Source: Nematostella vectensis
Taxonomy: Eukaryota > Cnidaria > Anthozoa > Actiniaria > Edwardsiidae
Reading direction: 5' to 3'
DNA: 64,000 bases
Assembly: GCF_932526225.1 (NCBI RefSeq)
Contig: NC_064048.1
Location: 11,973,665-12,037,664, forward strand
The translations under genes and the position numbers were made by a program. Shown piece by piece: positions 52,961-64,000 of the stretch (position 1 is its first letter; each line of letters begins with the position of its first letter). A model generated the notes under the pieces. The model had not been told where the DNA came from, ran no database searches, and was given only the letters and a program-made list of their open reading frames with translations.

Positions 52961-54658
52961 GTTCAAGATAACGTTTTTTAGTATTTTTTTATAATACTCA
53001 TCAAAAAAGTGGTGTGACATAGGTTCGTCTACCTGATCCAGGATACTAAAGATACAGGCTTGATATGCATTATATACAGCTAGCAAAATGAGCTTGCTAG
53101 CTTTACTGATTATTTGTATTCGATATTTTCCTAGTAAGAGAACAAAAATAAAAAGCAAAGAGTCGAGGAAGTAAACAAGTTATGTGATCTTTAATGTTTT
53201 ATTAGGAGGGGTACATTTTGTACAAAGAAGCATACATAGAATATGCTTAAAAGTGCAGTGTGATGAAGAGCTTTGCAATAGCTCTCCGGCCAGGACACAA
53301 TGAATTTCAGTCAAATTCTAATGTTGACCTAAGAGCCTTTGGTCCATGTGGAAGACTTAAATTCAAAGGAAATGCCCACAAACTGTCAATAAACATTCAG
53401 TAAAATATCGAATATTATTTTAACAAAGCATTGACAACTATTAAAGTTCAACTGTGTGTAGACAATTGAAAGCCTACAAGAAACACTGACTCCAGACATG
53501 CGCAGTGCCATGACGCTGCCCCTTTAATGAGTGGAGAGGGGAGGGATACAAGTTTATTAAAAGTCTATTTGTGAGACCAACAAACTGGTTGAAAGAACAA
53601 GCGTGTTAATAGTAAAACAATTATTTGATTACAAAACTACTGTAGATTCCTTTGCACCAAGATAATAACACACATTATTTTGTTTGTTATTTAGGAGGAA
53701 CGATACGAGCTCTACGAGACAAATGAGAAGTATTTATTACTCATCTAAATTATACACGTAAATAATAATATTCAAAAGAACTACTGTAACTAAGTAAGTA
53801 ACACTCACATGTTTTTAAAATTTTAAATAAGTATACAGTTTCATTCAGATACATCTTGTGGTCACTGTGCCATCTACAGGGCCATACCCAAAGCACCTGT
53901 GCACCCCATCCAACTAAGGGCATCGGCTGCACAGATGTTCCTGATAAATGGGGCAGGAAAATTTTCCGCGACACCGTGCTTTCATGGTCCCCCATGATTC
54001 CTTGTTGGGTGAAGCCCCTCTAGATGTTGACATGTCAACTTCGCAGTCACATGAAAGAAATGTCTAATAGTGTTTTGCAGTCAAGTTGGTTTACGATAAT
54101 TGGTTACAATAGTTGGTTACAATAATTTTGAAAAATTGTTATCATAGCTATGGTCAAATACTGTACATAGAACTGCAAATAAAAAGACTAAAAAAAATAA
54201 TAATAAAAATAAAGCAAAACTAAAAGTAAAGCAAAAAACGACAGAGACATTCTGTACACAATAAAAGACAATGCGCCCGCGTGCGTTACGATGCCACGCC
54301 GACATAGCGAGCCCCCAAGGGACCCAAAACGCCCACATAGACCTGTATTTTTTTTCATCCTATATCTCAGCGAGCTGTGCGTGGCGTAACCGTATTACAG
54401 GCCTGGGATCCTGGTTATTGTCCTCCCCATTAATGCGCGGGTTGGAATACCTTGCAAGAGTGTTGTACAGCATATTCGCCGGAAATATCGGTGCTTGGGG
54501 CCTTCGGGTTCTTTACAGCCTTCCGTAAAAGCCTTGTGCTGCCATACCGATTGGGTAATCCGTATGTATGGTTTCCGTTTTGTTCTTTAGGCCGGGTTCG
54601 ATCCCAGGCCAATGGCCTTTTTTTTTCTCTATGATTTTTTTTTTTTTTTTTTTTTTTT
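52956..54658. repeat. Unit 32
   Basis: Core 1679 bp plus T24 (54635-54658), six T shorter than partner unit 26. B box 54595-54605. CTATGA ending. Confidence 0.97.
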
Positions 54659-56333
54659 ACACAGTTCAAGATAACGTTTTTTAGTATTTTTTTATAATAC
54701 TCATCAAAAAAGTGGTGTGACATAGGTTCGTCTACCTGATCCAGGATACTAAAGATACAGGCTTGATATGCATTATATACAGCTAGCAAAATGAGCTTGC
54801 TAGCTTTACTGATTATTTGTATTCGATATTTTCCTAGTAAGAGAACAAAAATAAAAAGCAAAGAGTCGAGGAAGTAAACAAGTTATGTGATCTTTAATGT
54901 TTTATTAGGAGGGGTACATTTTGTACAAAGAAGCATACATAGAATATGCTTAAAAGTGCAGTGTGATGAAGAGCTTTGCAATAGCTCTCCGGCCAGGACA
55001 CAATGAATTTCAGTCAAATTCTAATGTTGACCTAAGAGCCTTTGGTCCATGTGGAAGACTTAAATTCAAAGGAAATGCCCACAAACTGTCAATAAACATT
55101 CAGTAAAATATCGAATATTATTTTAACAAAGCATTGACAACTATTAAAGTTCAACTGTGTGTAGACAATTGAAAGCCTACAAGAAACACTGACTCCAGAC
55201 ATGCGCAGTGCCATGACGCTGCCCCTTTAATGAGTGGAGAGGGGAGGGATACAAGTTTATTAAAAGTCTATTTGTGAGACCAACAAACTGGTTGAAAGAA
55301 CAAGCGTGTTAATAGTAAAACAATTATTTGATTACAAAACTACTGTAGATTCCTTTGCACCAAGATAATAACACACATTATTTTGTTTGTTATTTAGGAG
55401 GAACGATACGAGCTCTACGAGACAAATGAGAAGTATTTATTACTCATCTAAATTATACACGTAAATAATAATATTCAAAAGAACTACTGTAACTAAGTAA
55501 GTAACACTCACATGTTTTTAAAATTTTAAATAAGTATACAGTTTCATTCAGATACATCTTGTGGTCACTGTGCCATCTACAGGGCCATACCCAAAGCACC
55601 TGTGCACCCCATCCAACTAAGGGCATCGGCTGCACAGATGTTCCTGATAAATGGGGCAGGAAAATTTTCCGCGACACCGTGCTTTCATGGTCCCCCATGA
55701 TTCCTTGTTGGGTGAAGCCCCTCTAGATGTTGACATGTCAACTTCGCAGTCACATGAAAGAAATGTCTAATAGTGTTTTGCAGTCAAGTTGGTTTACGAT
55801 AATTGGTTACAATAGTTGGTTACAATAATTTTGAAAAATTGTTATCATAGCTATGGTCAAATACTGTACATAGAACTGCAAATAAAAAGACTAAAAAAAT
55901 AATAATAAAAATAAAGCAAAACTAAAAGTAAAGCAAAAAACGACAGAGACATTCTGTACACAATAAAAGACAATGCGCCCGCGTGCGTTACGATGCCACG
56001 CCGACATAGCGAGCCCCCAAGGGACCCAAAACGCCCACATAGACCTGTATTTTTTTCATCCTATATCTCAGCGAGCTGTGCGTGGCGTAACCGTATTACA
56101 GGCCTGGGATCCTGGTTATTGTCCTCCCCATTAATGCGCGGGTTGGAATACCTTGCAAGAGTGTTGTACAGCATATTCGCCGGAAATATCGGTGCTTGGG
56201 GCCTTCGGGTTCTTTACAGCCTTCCGTAAAAGCCTTGTGCTGCCATACCGATTGGGTAATCCGTATGTATGGTTTCCGTTTTGTTCTTTAGGCCGGGTTC
56301 GATCCCAGGCCAATGGCCTTTTTTTTTCTCTAT

Positions 56334-56364
<31 letters not shown>
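54659..56364. repeat. Unit 33
   Basis: Core 1677 bp plus T29 (56336-56364). B box 56296-56306. The A7 and T7 run changes are the same as in unit 27, 10234 bp earlier. Confidence 0.97.
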
Positions 56365-56369
<5 letters not shown>

Positions 56370-58038
56370 GTTCAAGATAACGTTTTTTAGTATTTTTTTA
56401 TAATACTCATCAAAAAAGTGGTGTGACATAGGTTCGTCTACCTGATCCAGGATACTAAAGATACAGGCTTGATATGCATTATATACAGCTAGCAAAATGA
56501 GCTTGCTAGCTTTACTGATTATTTGTATTCGATATTTTCCTAGTAAGAGAACAAAAATAAAAAGCAAAGAGTCGAGGAAGTAAACAAGTTATGTGATCTT
56601 TAATGTTTTATTAGGAGGGGTACATTTTGTACAAAGAAGCATACATAGAATATGCTTAAAAGTGCAGTGTGATGAAGAGCTTTGCAATAGCTCTCCGGCC
56701 AGGACACAATGAATTTCAGTCAAATTCTAATGTTGACCTAAGAGCCTTTGGTCCATGTGGAAGACTTAAATTCAAAGGAAATGCCCACAAACTGTCAATA
56801 AACATTCAGTAAAATATCGAATATTATTTTAACAAAGCATTGACAACTATTAAAGTTCAACTGTGTGTAGACAATTGAAAGCCTACAAGAAACACTGACT
56901 CCAGACATGCGCAGTGCCATGACGCTGCCCCTTTAATGAGTGGAGAGGGGAGGGATACAAGTTTATTAAAAGTCTATTTGTGAGACCAACAAACTGGTTG
57001 AAAGAACAAGCGTGTTAATAGTAAAACAATTATTTGATTACAAAACTACTGTAGATTCCTTTGCACCAAGATAATAACACACATTATTTTGTTTGTTATT
57101 TAGGAGGAACGATACGAGCTCTACGAGACAAATGAGAAGTATTTATTACTCATCTAAATTATACACGTAAATAATAATATTCAAAAGAACTACTGTAACT
57201 AAGTAAGTAACACTCACATGTTTTTAAAATTTTAAATAAGTATACAGTTTCATTCAGATACATCTTGTGGTCACTGTGCCATCTACAGGGCCATACCCAA
57301 AGCACCTGTGCACCCCATCCAACTAAGGGCATCGGCTGCACAGATGTTCCTGATAAATGGGGCAGGAAAATTTTCCGCGACACCGTGCTTTCATGGTCCC
57401 CCATGATTCCTTGTTGGGTGAAGCCCCTCTAGATGTTGACATGTCAACTTCGCAGTCACATGAAAGAAATGTCTAATAGTGTTTTGCAGTCAAGTTGGTT
57501 TACGATAATTGGTTACAATAGTTGGTTACAATAATTTTGAAAAATTGTTATCATAGCTATGGTCAAATACTGTACATAGAACTGCAAATAAAAAGACTAA
57601 AAAAAATAATAATAATAATAAAGCAAAACTAAAAGTAAAGCAAAAAACGACAGAGACATTCTGTACACAATAAAAGACAATGCGCCCGCGTGCGTTACGA
57701 TGCCACGCCGACATAGCGAGCCCCCAAGGGACCCAAAAAGCCCACATAGACCTGTATTTTTTTTCATCCTATATCTCAGCGAGCTGTGCGTGGCGTAACC
57801 GTATTACAGGCCTGGGATCCTGGTTATTGTCCTCCCCATTAATGCGCGGGTTGGAATACCTTGCAAGAGTGTTGTACAGCATATTCGCCGGAAATATCGG
57901 TGCTTGGGGCCTTCGGGTTCTTTACAGCCTTCCGTAAAAGCCTTGTGCTGCCATACCGATTGGGTAATCCGTATGTATGGTTTCCGTTTTGTTCTTTAGG
58001 CCGGGTTCGATCCCAGGCCAATGGCCTTTTTTTTTCTC

Positions 58039-58071
<33 letters not shown>
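56365..58071. repeat. Unit 34 (ends 6-unit block, copy B)
   Basis: Core 1679 bp plus T28 (58044-58071). B box 58004-58014. T57616, A57739 and CTATGA match unit 28, 10234 bp earlier. Confidence 0.97.
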
Positions 58072-58076
<5 letters not shown>

Positions 58077-59748
58077 GTTCAAGATAACGTTTTTTAGTAT
58101 TTTTTTATAATACTCATCAAAAAAGTGGTGTGACATAGGTTCGTCTACCTGATCCAGGATACTAAAGATACAGGCTTGATATGCATTATATACAGCTAGC
58201 AAAATGAGCTTGCTAGCTTTACTGATTATTTGTATTCGATATTTTCCTAGTAAGAGAACAAAAATAAAAAGCAAAGAGTCGAGGAAGTAAACAAGTTATG
58301 TGATCTTTAATGTTTTATTAGGAGGGGTACATTTTGTACAAAGAAGCATACATAGAATATGCTTAAAAGTGCAGTGTGATGAAGAGCTTTGCAATAGCTC
58401 TCCGGCCAGGACACAATGAATTTCAGTCAAATTCTAATGTTGACCTAAGAGCCTTTGGTCCATGTGGAAGACTTAAATTCAAAGGAAATGCCCACAAACT
58501 GTCAATAAACATTCAGTAAAATATCGAATATTATTTTAACAAAGCATTGACAACTATTAAAGTTCAACTGTGTGTAGACAATTGAAAGCCTACAAGAAAC
58601 ACTGACTCCAGACATGCGCAGTGCCATGACGCTGCCCCTTTAATGAGTGGAGAGGGGAGGGATACAAGTTTATTAAAAGTCTTTTTGTGAGACCAACAAA
58701 CTGGTTGAAAGAACAAGCGTGTTAATAGTAAAACAATTATTTGATTACAAAACTACTGTAGATTCCTTTGCACCAAGATAATAACACACATTATTTTGTT
58801 TGTTATTTAGGAGGAACGATACGAGCTCTACGAGACAAATGAGAAGTATTTATTACTCATCTAAATTATACACGTAAATAATAATATTCAAAAGAACTAC
58901 TGTAACTAAGTAAGTAACACTCACATGTTTTTAAAATTTTAAATAAGTATACAGTTTCATTCAGATACATCTTGTGGTCACTGTGCCATCTACAGGGCCA
59001 TACCCAAAGCACCTGTGCACCCCATCCAACTAAGGGCATCGGCTGCACAGATGTTCCTGATAAATGGGGCAGGAAAATTTTCCGCGACACCGTGCTTTCA
59101 TGGTCCCCCATGATTCCTTGTTGGGTGAAGCCCCTCTAGATGTTGACATGTCAACTTCGCAGTCACATGAAAGAAATGTCTAATAGTGTTTTGCAGTCAA
59201 GTTGGTTTACGATAATTGGTTACAATAGTTGGTTACAATAATTTTGAAAAATTGTTATCATAGCTATGGTCAAATACTGTACATAGAACTGCAAATAAAA
59301 AGACTAAAAAAAATAATAATAAAAATAAAGCAAAACTAAAAGTAAAGCAAAAAACGACAGAGACATTCTGTACACAATAAAAGACAATGCGCCCGCGTGC
59401 GTTACGATGCCACGCCGACATAGCGAGCCCCCAAGGGACCCAAAACGCCCACATAGACCTGTATTTTTTTTCATCCTATATCTCAGCGAGCTGTGCGTGG
59501 CGTAACCGTATTACAGGCCTGGGATCCTGGTTATTGTCCTCCCCATTAATGCGCGGGTTGGAATACCTTGCAAGAGTGTTGTACAGCATATTCGCCGGAA
59601 ATATCGGTGCTTGGGGCCTTCGGGTTCTTTACAGCCTTCCGTAAAAGCCTTGTGCTGCCATACCGATTGGGTAATCCGTATGTATGGTTTCCGTTTTGTT
59701 CTTTAGGCCGGGTTCGATCCCAGGCCAATGGCCTTTTTTTTTCTCTAT

Positions 59749-59788
<40 letters not shown>
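58072..59788. repeat. Unit 35
   Basis: Core 1678 bp plus T39 (59750-59788). B box 59711-59721. Single G before the tract; private T58683. The long tract marks a return to the more varied part of the array. Confidence 0.97.
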
Positions 59789-59793
<5 letters not shown>

Positions 59794-61465
59794 GTTCAAG
59801 ATAACGTTTTTTAGTATTTTTTTATAATACTCATCAAAAAAGTGGTGTGACATAGGTTCGTCTACCTGATCCAGGATACTAAAGATACAGGCTTGATATG
59901 CATTATATACAGCTAGCAAAATGAGCTTGCTAGCTTTACTGATTATTTGTATTCGATATTTTCCTAGTAAGAGAACAAAAATAAAAAGCAAAGAGTCGAG
60001 GAAGTAAACAAGTTATGTGATCTTTAATGTTTTATTAGGAGGGGTACATTTTGTACAAAGAAGCATACATAGAATATGCTTAAAAGTGCAGTGTGATGAA
60101 GAGCTTTGCAATAGCTCTCCGGCCAGGACACAATGAATTTCAGTCAAATTCTAATGTTGACCTAAGAGCCTTTGGTCCATGTGGAAGACTTAAATTCAAA
60201 GGAAATGCCCACAAACTGTCAATAAACATTCAGTAAAATATCGAATATTATTTTAACAAAGCATTGACAACTATTAAAGTTCAACTGTGTGTAGACAATT
60301 GAAAGCCTACAAGAAACACTGACTCCAGACATGCGCAGTGCCATGACGCTGCCCCTTTAATGAGTGGAGAGGGGAGGGATACAAGTTTATTAAAAGTCTA
60401 TTTGTGAGACCAACAAACTGGTTGAAAGAACAAGCGTGTTAATAGTAAAACAATTATTTGATTACAAAACTACTGTAGATTCCTTTGCACCAAGATAATA
60501 ACACACATTATTTTGTTTGTTATTTAGGAGGAACGATACGAGCTCTACGAGACAAATGAGAAGTATTTATTACTCATCTAAATTATACACGTAAATAATA
60601 ATATTCAAAAGAACTACTGTAACTAAGTAAGTAACACTCACATGTTTTTAAAATTTTAAATAAGTATACAGTTTCATTCAGATACATCTTGTGGTCACTG
60701 TGCCATCTACAGGGCCATACCCAAAGCACCTGTGCACCCCATCCAACTAAGGGCATCGGCTGCACAGATGTTCCTGATAAATGGGGCAGGAAAATTTTCC
60801 GCGACACCGTGCTTTCATGGTCCCCCATGATTCCTTGTTGGGTGAAGCCCCTCTAGATGTTGACATGTCAACTTCGCAGTCACATGAAAGAAATGTCTAA
60901 TAGTGTTTTGCAGTCAAGTTGGTTTACGATAATTGGTTACAATAGTTGGTTACAATAATTTTGAAAAATTGTTATCATAGCTATGGTCAAATACTGTACA
61001 TAGAACTGCAAATAAAAAGACTAAAAAAAATAATAATAAAAATAAAGCAAAACTAAAAGTAAAGCAAAAAACGACAGAGACATTCTGTACACAATAAAAG
61101 ACAATGCGCCCGCGTGCGTTACGATGCCACGCCGACATAGCGAGCCCCCAAGGGACCCAAAACGCCCACATAGACCTGTATTTTTTTTCATCCTATATCT
61201 CAGCGAGCTGTGCGTGGCGTAACCGTATTACAGGCCTGGGATCCTGGTTATTGTCCTCCCCATTAATGCGCGGGTTGGAATACCTTGCAAGAGTGTTGTA
61301 CAGCATATTCGCCGGAAATATCGGTGCTTCGGGCCTTCGGGTTCTTTACAGCCTTCCGTAAAAGCCTTGTGCTGCCATACCGATTGGGTAATCCGTATGT
61401 ATGGTTTCCGTTTTGTTCTTTAGGCCGGGTTCGATCCCAGGCCAATGGCCGTTTTTTTTCTCTAT

Positions 61466-61502
<37 letters not shown>
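59789..61502. repeat. Unit 36
   Basis: Core 1679 bp plus T35 (61468-61502). B box 61428-61438. C61330 is private. G61451 gives the same T8 terminator form as units 18 and 22, but without their A variant. Confidence 0.97.
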
Positions 61503-61507
<5 letters not shown>

Positions 61508-63181
61508 GTTCAAGATAACGTTTTTTAGTATTTTTTTATAATACTCATCAAAAAAGTGGTGTGACATAGGTTCGTCTACCTGATCCAGGATACTAAAGAT
61601 ACAGGCTTGATATGCATTATATACAGCTAGCAAAATGAGCTTGCTAGCTTTACTGATTATTTGTATTCGATATTTTCCTAGTAAGAGAACAAAAATAAAA
61701 AGCAAAGAGTCGAGGAAGTAAACAAGTTATGTGATCTTTAATGTTTTATTAGGAGGGGTACATTTTGTACAAAGAAGCATACATAGAATATGCTTAAAAG
61801 TGCAGTGTGATGAAGAGCTTTGCAATAGCTCTCCGGCCAGGACACAATGAATTTCAGTCAAATTCTAATGTTGACCTAAGAGCCTTTGGTCCATGTGGAA
61901 GACTTAAATTCAAAGGAAATGCCCACAAACTGTCAATAAACATTCAGTAAAATATCGAATATTATTTTAACAAAGCATTGACAACTATTAAAGTTCAACT
62001 GTGTGTAGACAATTGAAAGCCTACAAGAAACACTGACTCCAGACATGCGCAGTGCCATGACGCTGCCCCTTTAATGAGTGGAGAGGGGAGGGATACAAGT
62101 TTATTAAAAGTCTATTTGTGAGACCAACAAACTGGTTGAAAGAACAAGCGTGTTAATAGTAAAACAATTATTTGATTACAAAACTACTGTAGATTCCTTT
62201 GCACCAAGATAATAACACACATTATTTTGTTTGTTATTTAGGAGGAACGATACGAGCTCTACGAGACAAATGAGAAGTATTTATTACTCATCTAAATTAT
62301 ACACGTAAATAATAATATTCAAAAGAACTACTGTAACTAAGTAAGTAACACTCACATGTTTTTAAAATTTTAAATAAGTATACAGTTTCATTCAGATACA
62401 TCTTGTGGTCACTGTGCCATCTACAGGGCCATACCCAAAGCACCTGTGCACCCCATCCAACTAAGGGCATCGGCTGCACAGATGTTCCTGATAAATGGGG
62501 CAGGAAAATTTTCCGCGACACCGTGCTTTCATGGTCCCCCATGATTCCTTGTTGGGTGAAGCCCCTCTAGATGTTGACATGTCAACTTCGCAGTCACATG
62601 AAAGAAATGTCTAATAGTGTTTTGCAGTCAAGTTGGTTTACGATAATTGGTTACAATAGTTGGTTACAATAATTTTGAAAAATTGTTATCATAGCTATGG
62701 TCAAATACTGTACATAGAACTGCAAATAAAAAGACTAAAAAAAATAATAATAAAAATAAAGCAAAACTAAAAGTAAAGCAAAAAACGACAGAGACATTCT
62801 GTACACAATAAAAGACAATGCGCCCGCGTGCGTTACGATGCCACGCCGACATAGCGAGCCCCCAAGGGACCCAAAACGCCCACATAGACCTGTATTTTTT
62901 TTCATCCTATATCTCAGCGAGCTGTGCGTGGCGTAACCGTATTACAGGCCTGGGATCCTGGTTATTGTCCTCCCCATTAATGCGCGGGTTGGAATACCTT
63001 GCAAGAGTGTTGTACAGCATATTCGCCGGAAATATCGGTGCTTGGGGCCTTCGGGTTCTTTACAGCCTTCCGTAAAAGCCTTGTGCTGCCATACCGATTG
63101 GGTAATCCGTATGTATGGTTTCCGTTTTGTTCTTTAGGCCGGGTTCGATCCCAGGCCAATGGCCTTTTTTTTTCTCTATGG

Positions 63182-63207
<26 letters not shown>
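61503..63207. repeat. Unit 37
   Basis: Core 1679 bp plus T26 (63182-63207). B box 63142-63152. Consensus. Confidence 0.97.
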
Positions 63208-63212
<5 letters not shown>

Positions 63213-64000
63213 GTTCAAGATAACGTTTTTTAGTATTTTTTTATAATACTCATCAAAAAAGTGGTGTGACATAGGTTCGTCTACCTGATCCAGGATACTA
63301 AAGATACAGGCTTGATATGCATTATATACAGCTAGCAAAATGAGCTTGCTAGCTTTACTGATTATTTGTATTCGATATTTTCCTAGTAAGAGAACAAAAA
63401 TAAAAAGCAAAGAGTCGAGGAAGTAAACAAGTTATGTGATCTTTAATGTTTTATTAGGAGGGGTACATTTTGTACAAAGAAGCATACATAGAATATGCTT
63501 AAAAGTGCAGTGTGATGAAGAGCTTTGCAATAGCTCTCCGGCCAGGACACAATGAATTTCAGTCAAATTCTAATGTTGACCTAAGAGCCTTTGGTCCATG
63601 TGGAAGACTTAAATTCAAAGGAAATGCCCACAAACTGTCAATAAACATTCAGTAAAATATCGAATATTATTTTAACAAAGCATTGACAACTATTAAAGTT
63701 CAACTGTGTGTAGACAATTGAAAGCCTACAAGAAACACTGACTCCAGACATGCGCAGTGCCATGACGCTGCCCCTTTAATGAGTGGAGAGGGGAGGGATA
63801 CAAGTTTATTAAAAGTCTATTTGTGAGACCAACAAACTGGTTGAAAGAACAAGCGTGTTAATAGTAAAACAATTATTTGATTACAAAACTACTGTAGATT
63901 CCTTTGCACCAAGATAATAACACACATTATTTTGTTTGTTATTTAGGAGGAACGATACGAGCTCTACGAGACAAATGAGAAGTATTTATTACTCATCTAA
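63208..64000. repeat. Unit 38, partial (first 793 bases)
   Basis: Runs from the start anchor to the window edge within the AT-rich part; no B box is reached. The match to the consensus continues to the last base. Confidence 0.97.

Larger units (their letters stand above)
37597..58071. repeat. Duplicated 6-unit block (units 23-28 and 29-34)
   Basis: Copy A is 37597-47836 and copy B is 47837-58071. Shared markers: 38248/48488, CTATGA in units 26/32 and 28/34, A7 plus T7 in 27/33, 47382/57616 and 47505/57739. The 5 bp length difference is fully explained by poly-T changes in units 26/32 and 28/34. Confidence 0.88.
1..64000. repeat. Head-to-tail tandem array of a ~1.7 kb unit (37 complete copies plus ends)
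   Basis: The same sequence recurs end to end with no unique DNA between copies. I set unit starts at ACACAGTTCAAG, which follows each poly-T tract (unit 17 has one substitution there). Spacing is 1701-1721 bp except unit 17 (1671). Subtracting the poly-T tract leaves a 1679 bp core, with exceptions of 1642, 1677, 1678 or 1680 bp explained by indels noted under each unit. All copies share one orientation, and both window edges lie inside the array. No gene interrupts it and nothing else is present in the window. This is the size of a complex satellite or an amplified low-copy segment. I do not recognise the unit as rDNA, histone, snRNA or spliced-leader repeats. Confidence 0.99.

Noticed and set aside
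1-64000. 5S rDNA, snRNA (U1, U2, U6), spliced-leader or histone gene array
   Set aside because: I looked on both strands for the conserved landmarks of these families and found none.
1-64000. CRISPR array
   Set aside because: The regular period is 1.7 kb with no short repeat-spacer pattern and no cas genes.

Overview
The whole window is the inside of one head-to-tail tandem array. It holds 37 complete copies and one partial copy of a single repeat of about 1.7 kb, all in the same orientation. Position 1 falls in the poly-T tract of the preceding copy and position 64000 falls 793 bases into copy 38, so the array runs past both edges. I found no unique sequence, no convincing protein-coding gene and no complete RNA gene that I recognise.

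The organism is most likely a eukaryote, probably an animal, but the sequence does not fix the lineage. Reasons: long near-identical satellite-like tandem repeats, a 23-41 base poly-T tract in every unit, an AT-rich unit dense in stops, and a tRNA-type internal promoter block (B box) with a T-run terminator, as in tRNA-derived SINEs and RNA polymerase III genes.

Layout of one unit, using unit 1 (28-1728). Positions 28-1342 are AT-rich and CpG-poor, with four small hairpins (150-174, 283-295, 300-320, 339-357), several perfect palindromes (886-899, 1028-1039, 1098-1111) and a triplicated 13-14 bp motif containing ATTGG (1159-1197). Positions 1343-1688 form a CpG-rich segment. It ends in a tRNA-like element (about 1620-1688) with a perfect B box (1667-1677), then T9 (1690-1698) and CTCTATG. 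The unit closes with the poly-T tract (1706-1728).

Without the poly-T tract the core is 1679 bp. Every departure from that length (1642, 1677, 1678 or 1680 bp) is explained by indels I could locate. Substitutions are very rare (roughly 30-35 seen by eye over about 62 kb), so the array is extremely homogenised. The rare variants act as markers. They show that units 18-25 are two copies of a 4-unit block (about 6829 bp) and that units 23-34 are two copies of a 6-unit block (about 10.24 kb). Units 1-17 carry mostly private variants and more varied poly-T lengths. The right-centre therefore expanded recently by block duplication.

The best candidate for function is the tRNA-like B-box element with its terminator, unchanged at the B box in all 37 units. 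Whether it is transcribed, or is a fossil SINE head amplified inside a satellite, cannot be decided from this sequence.
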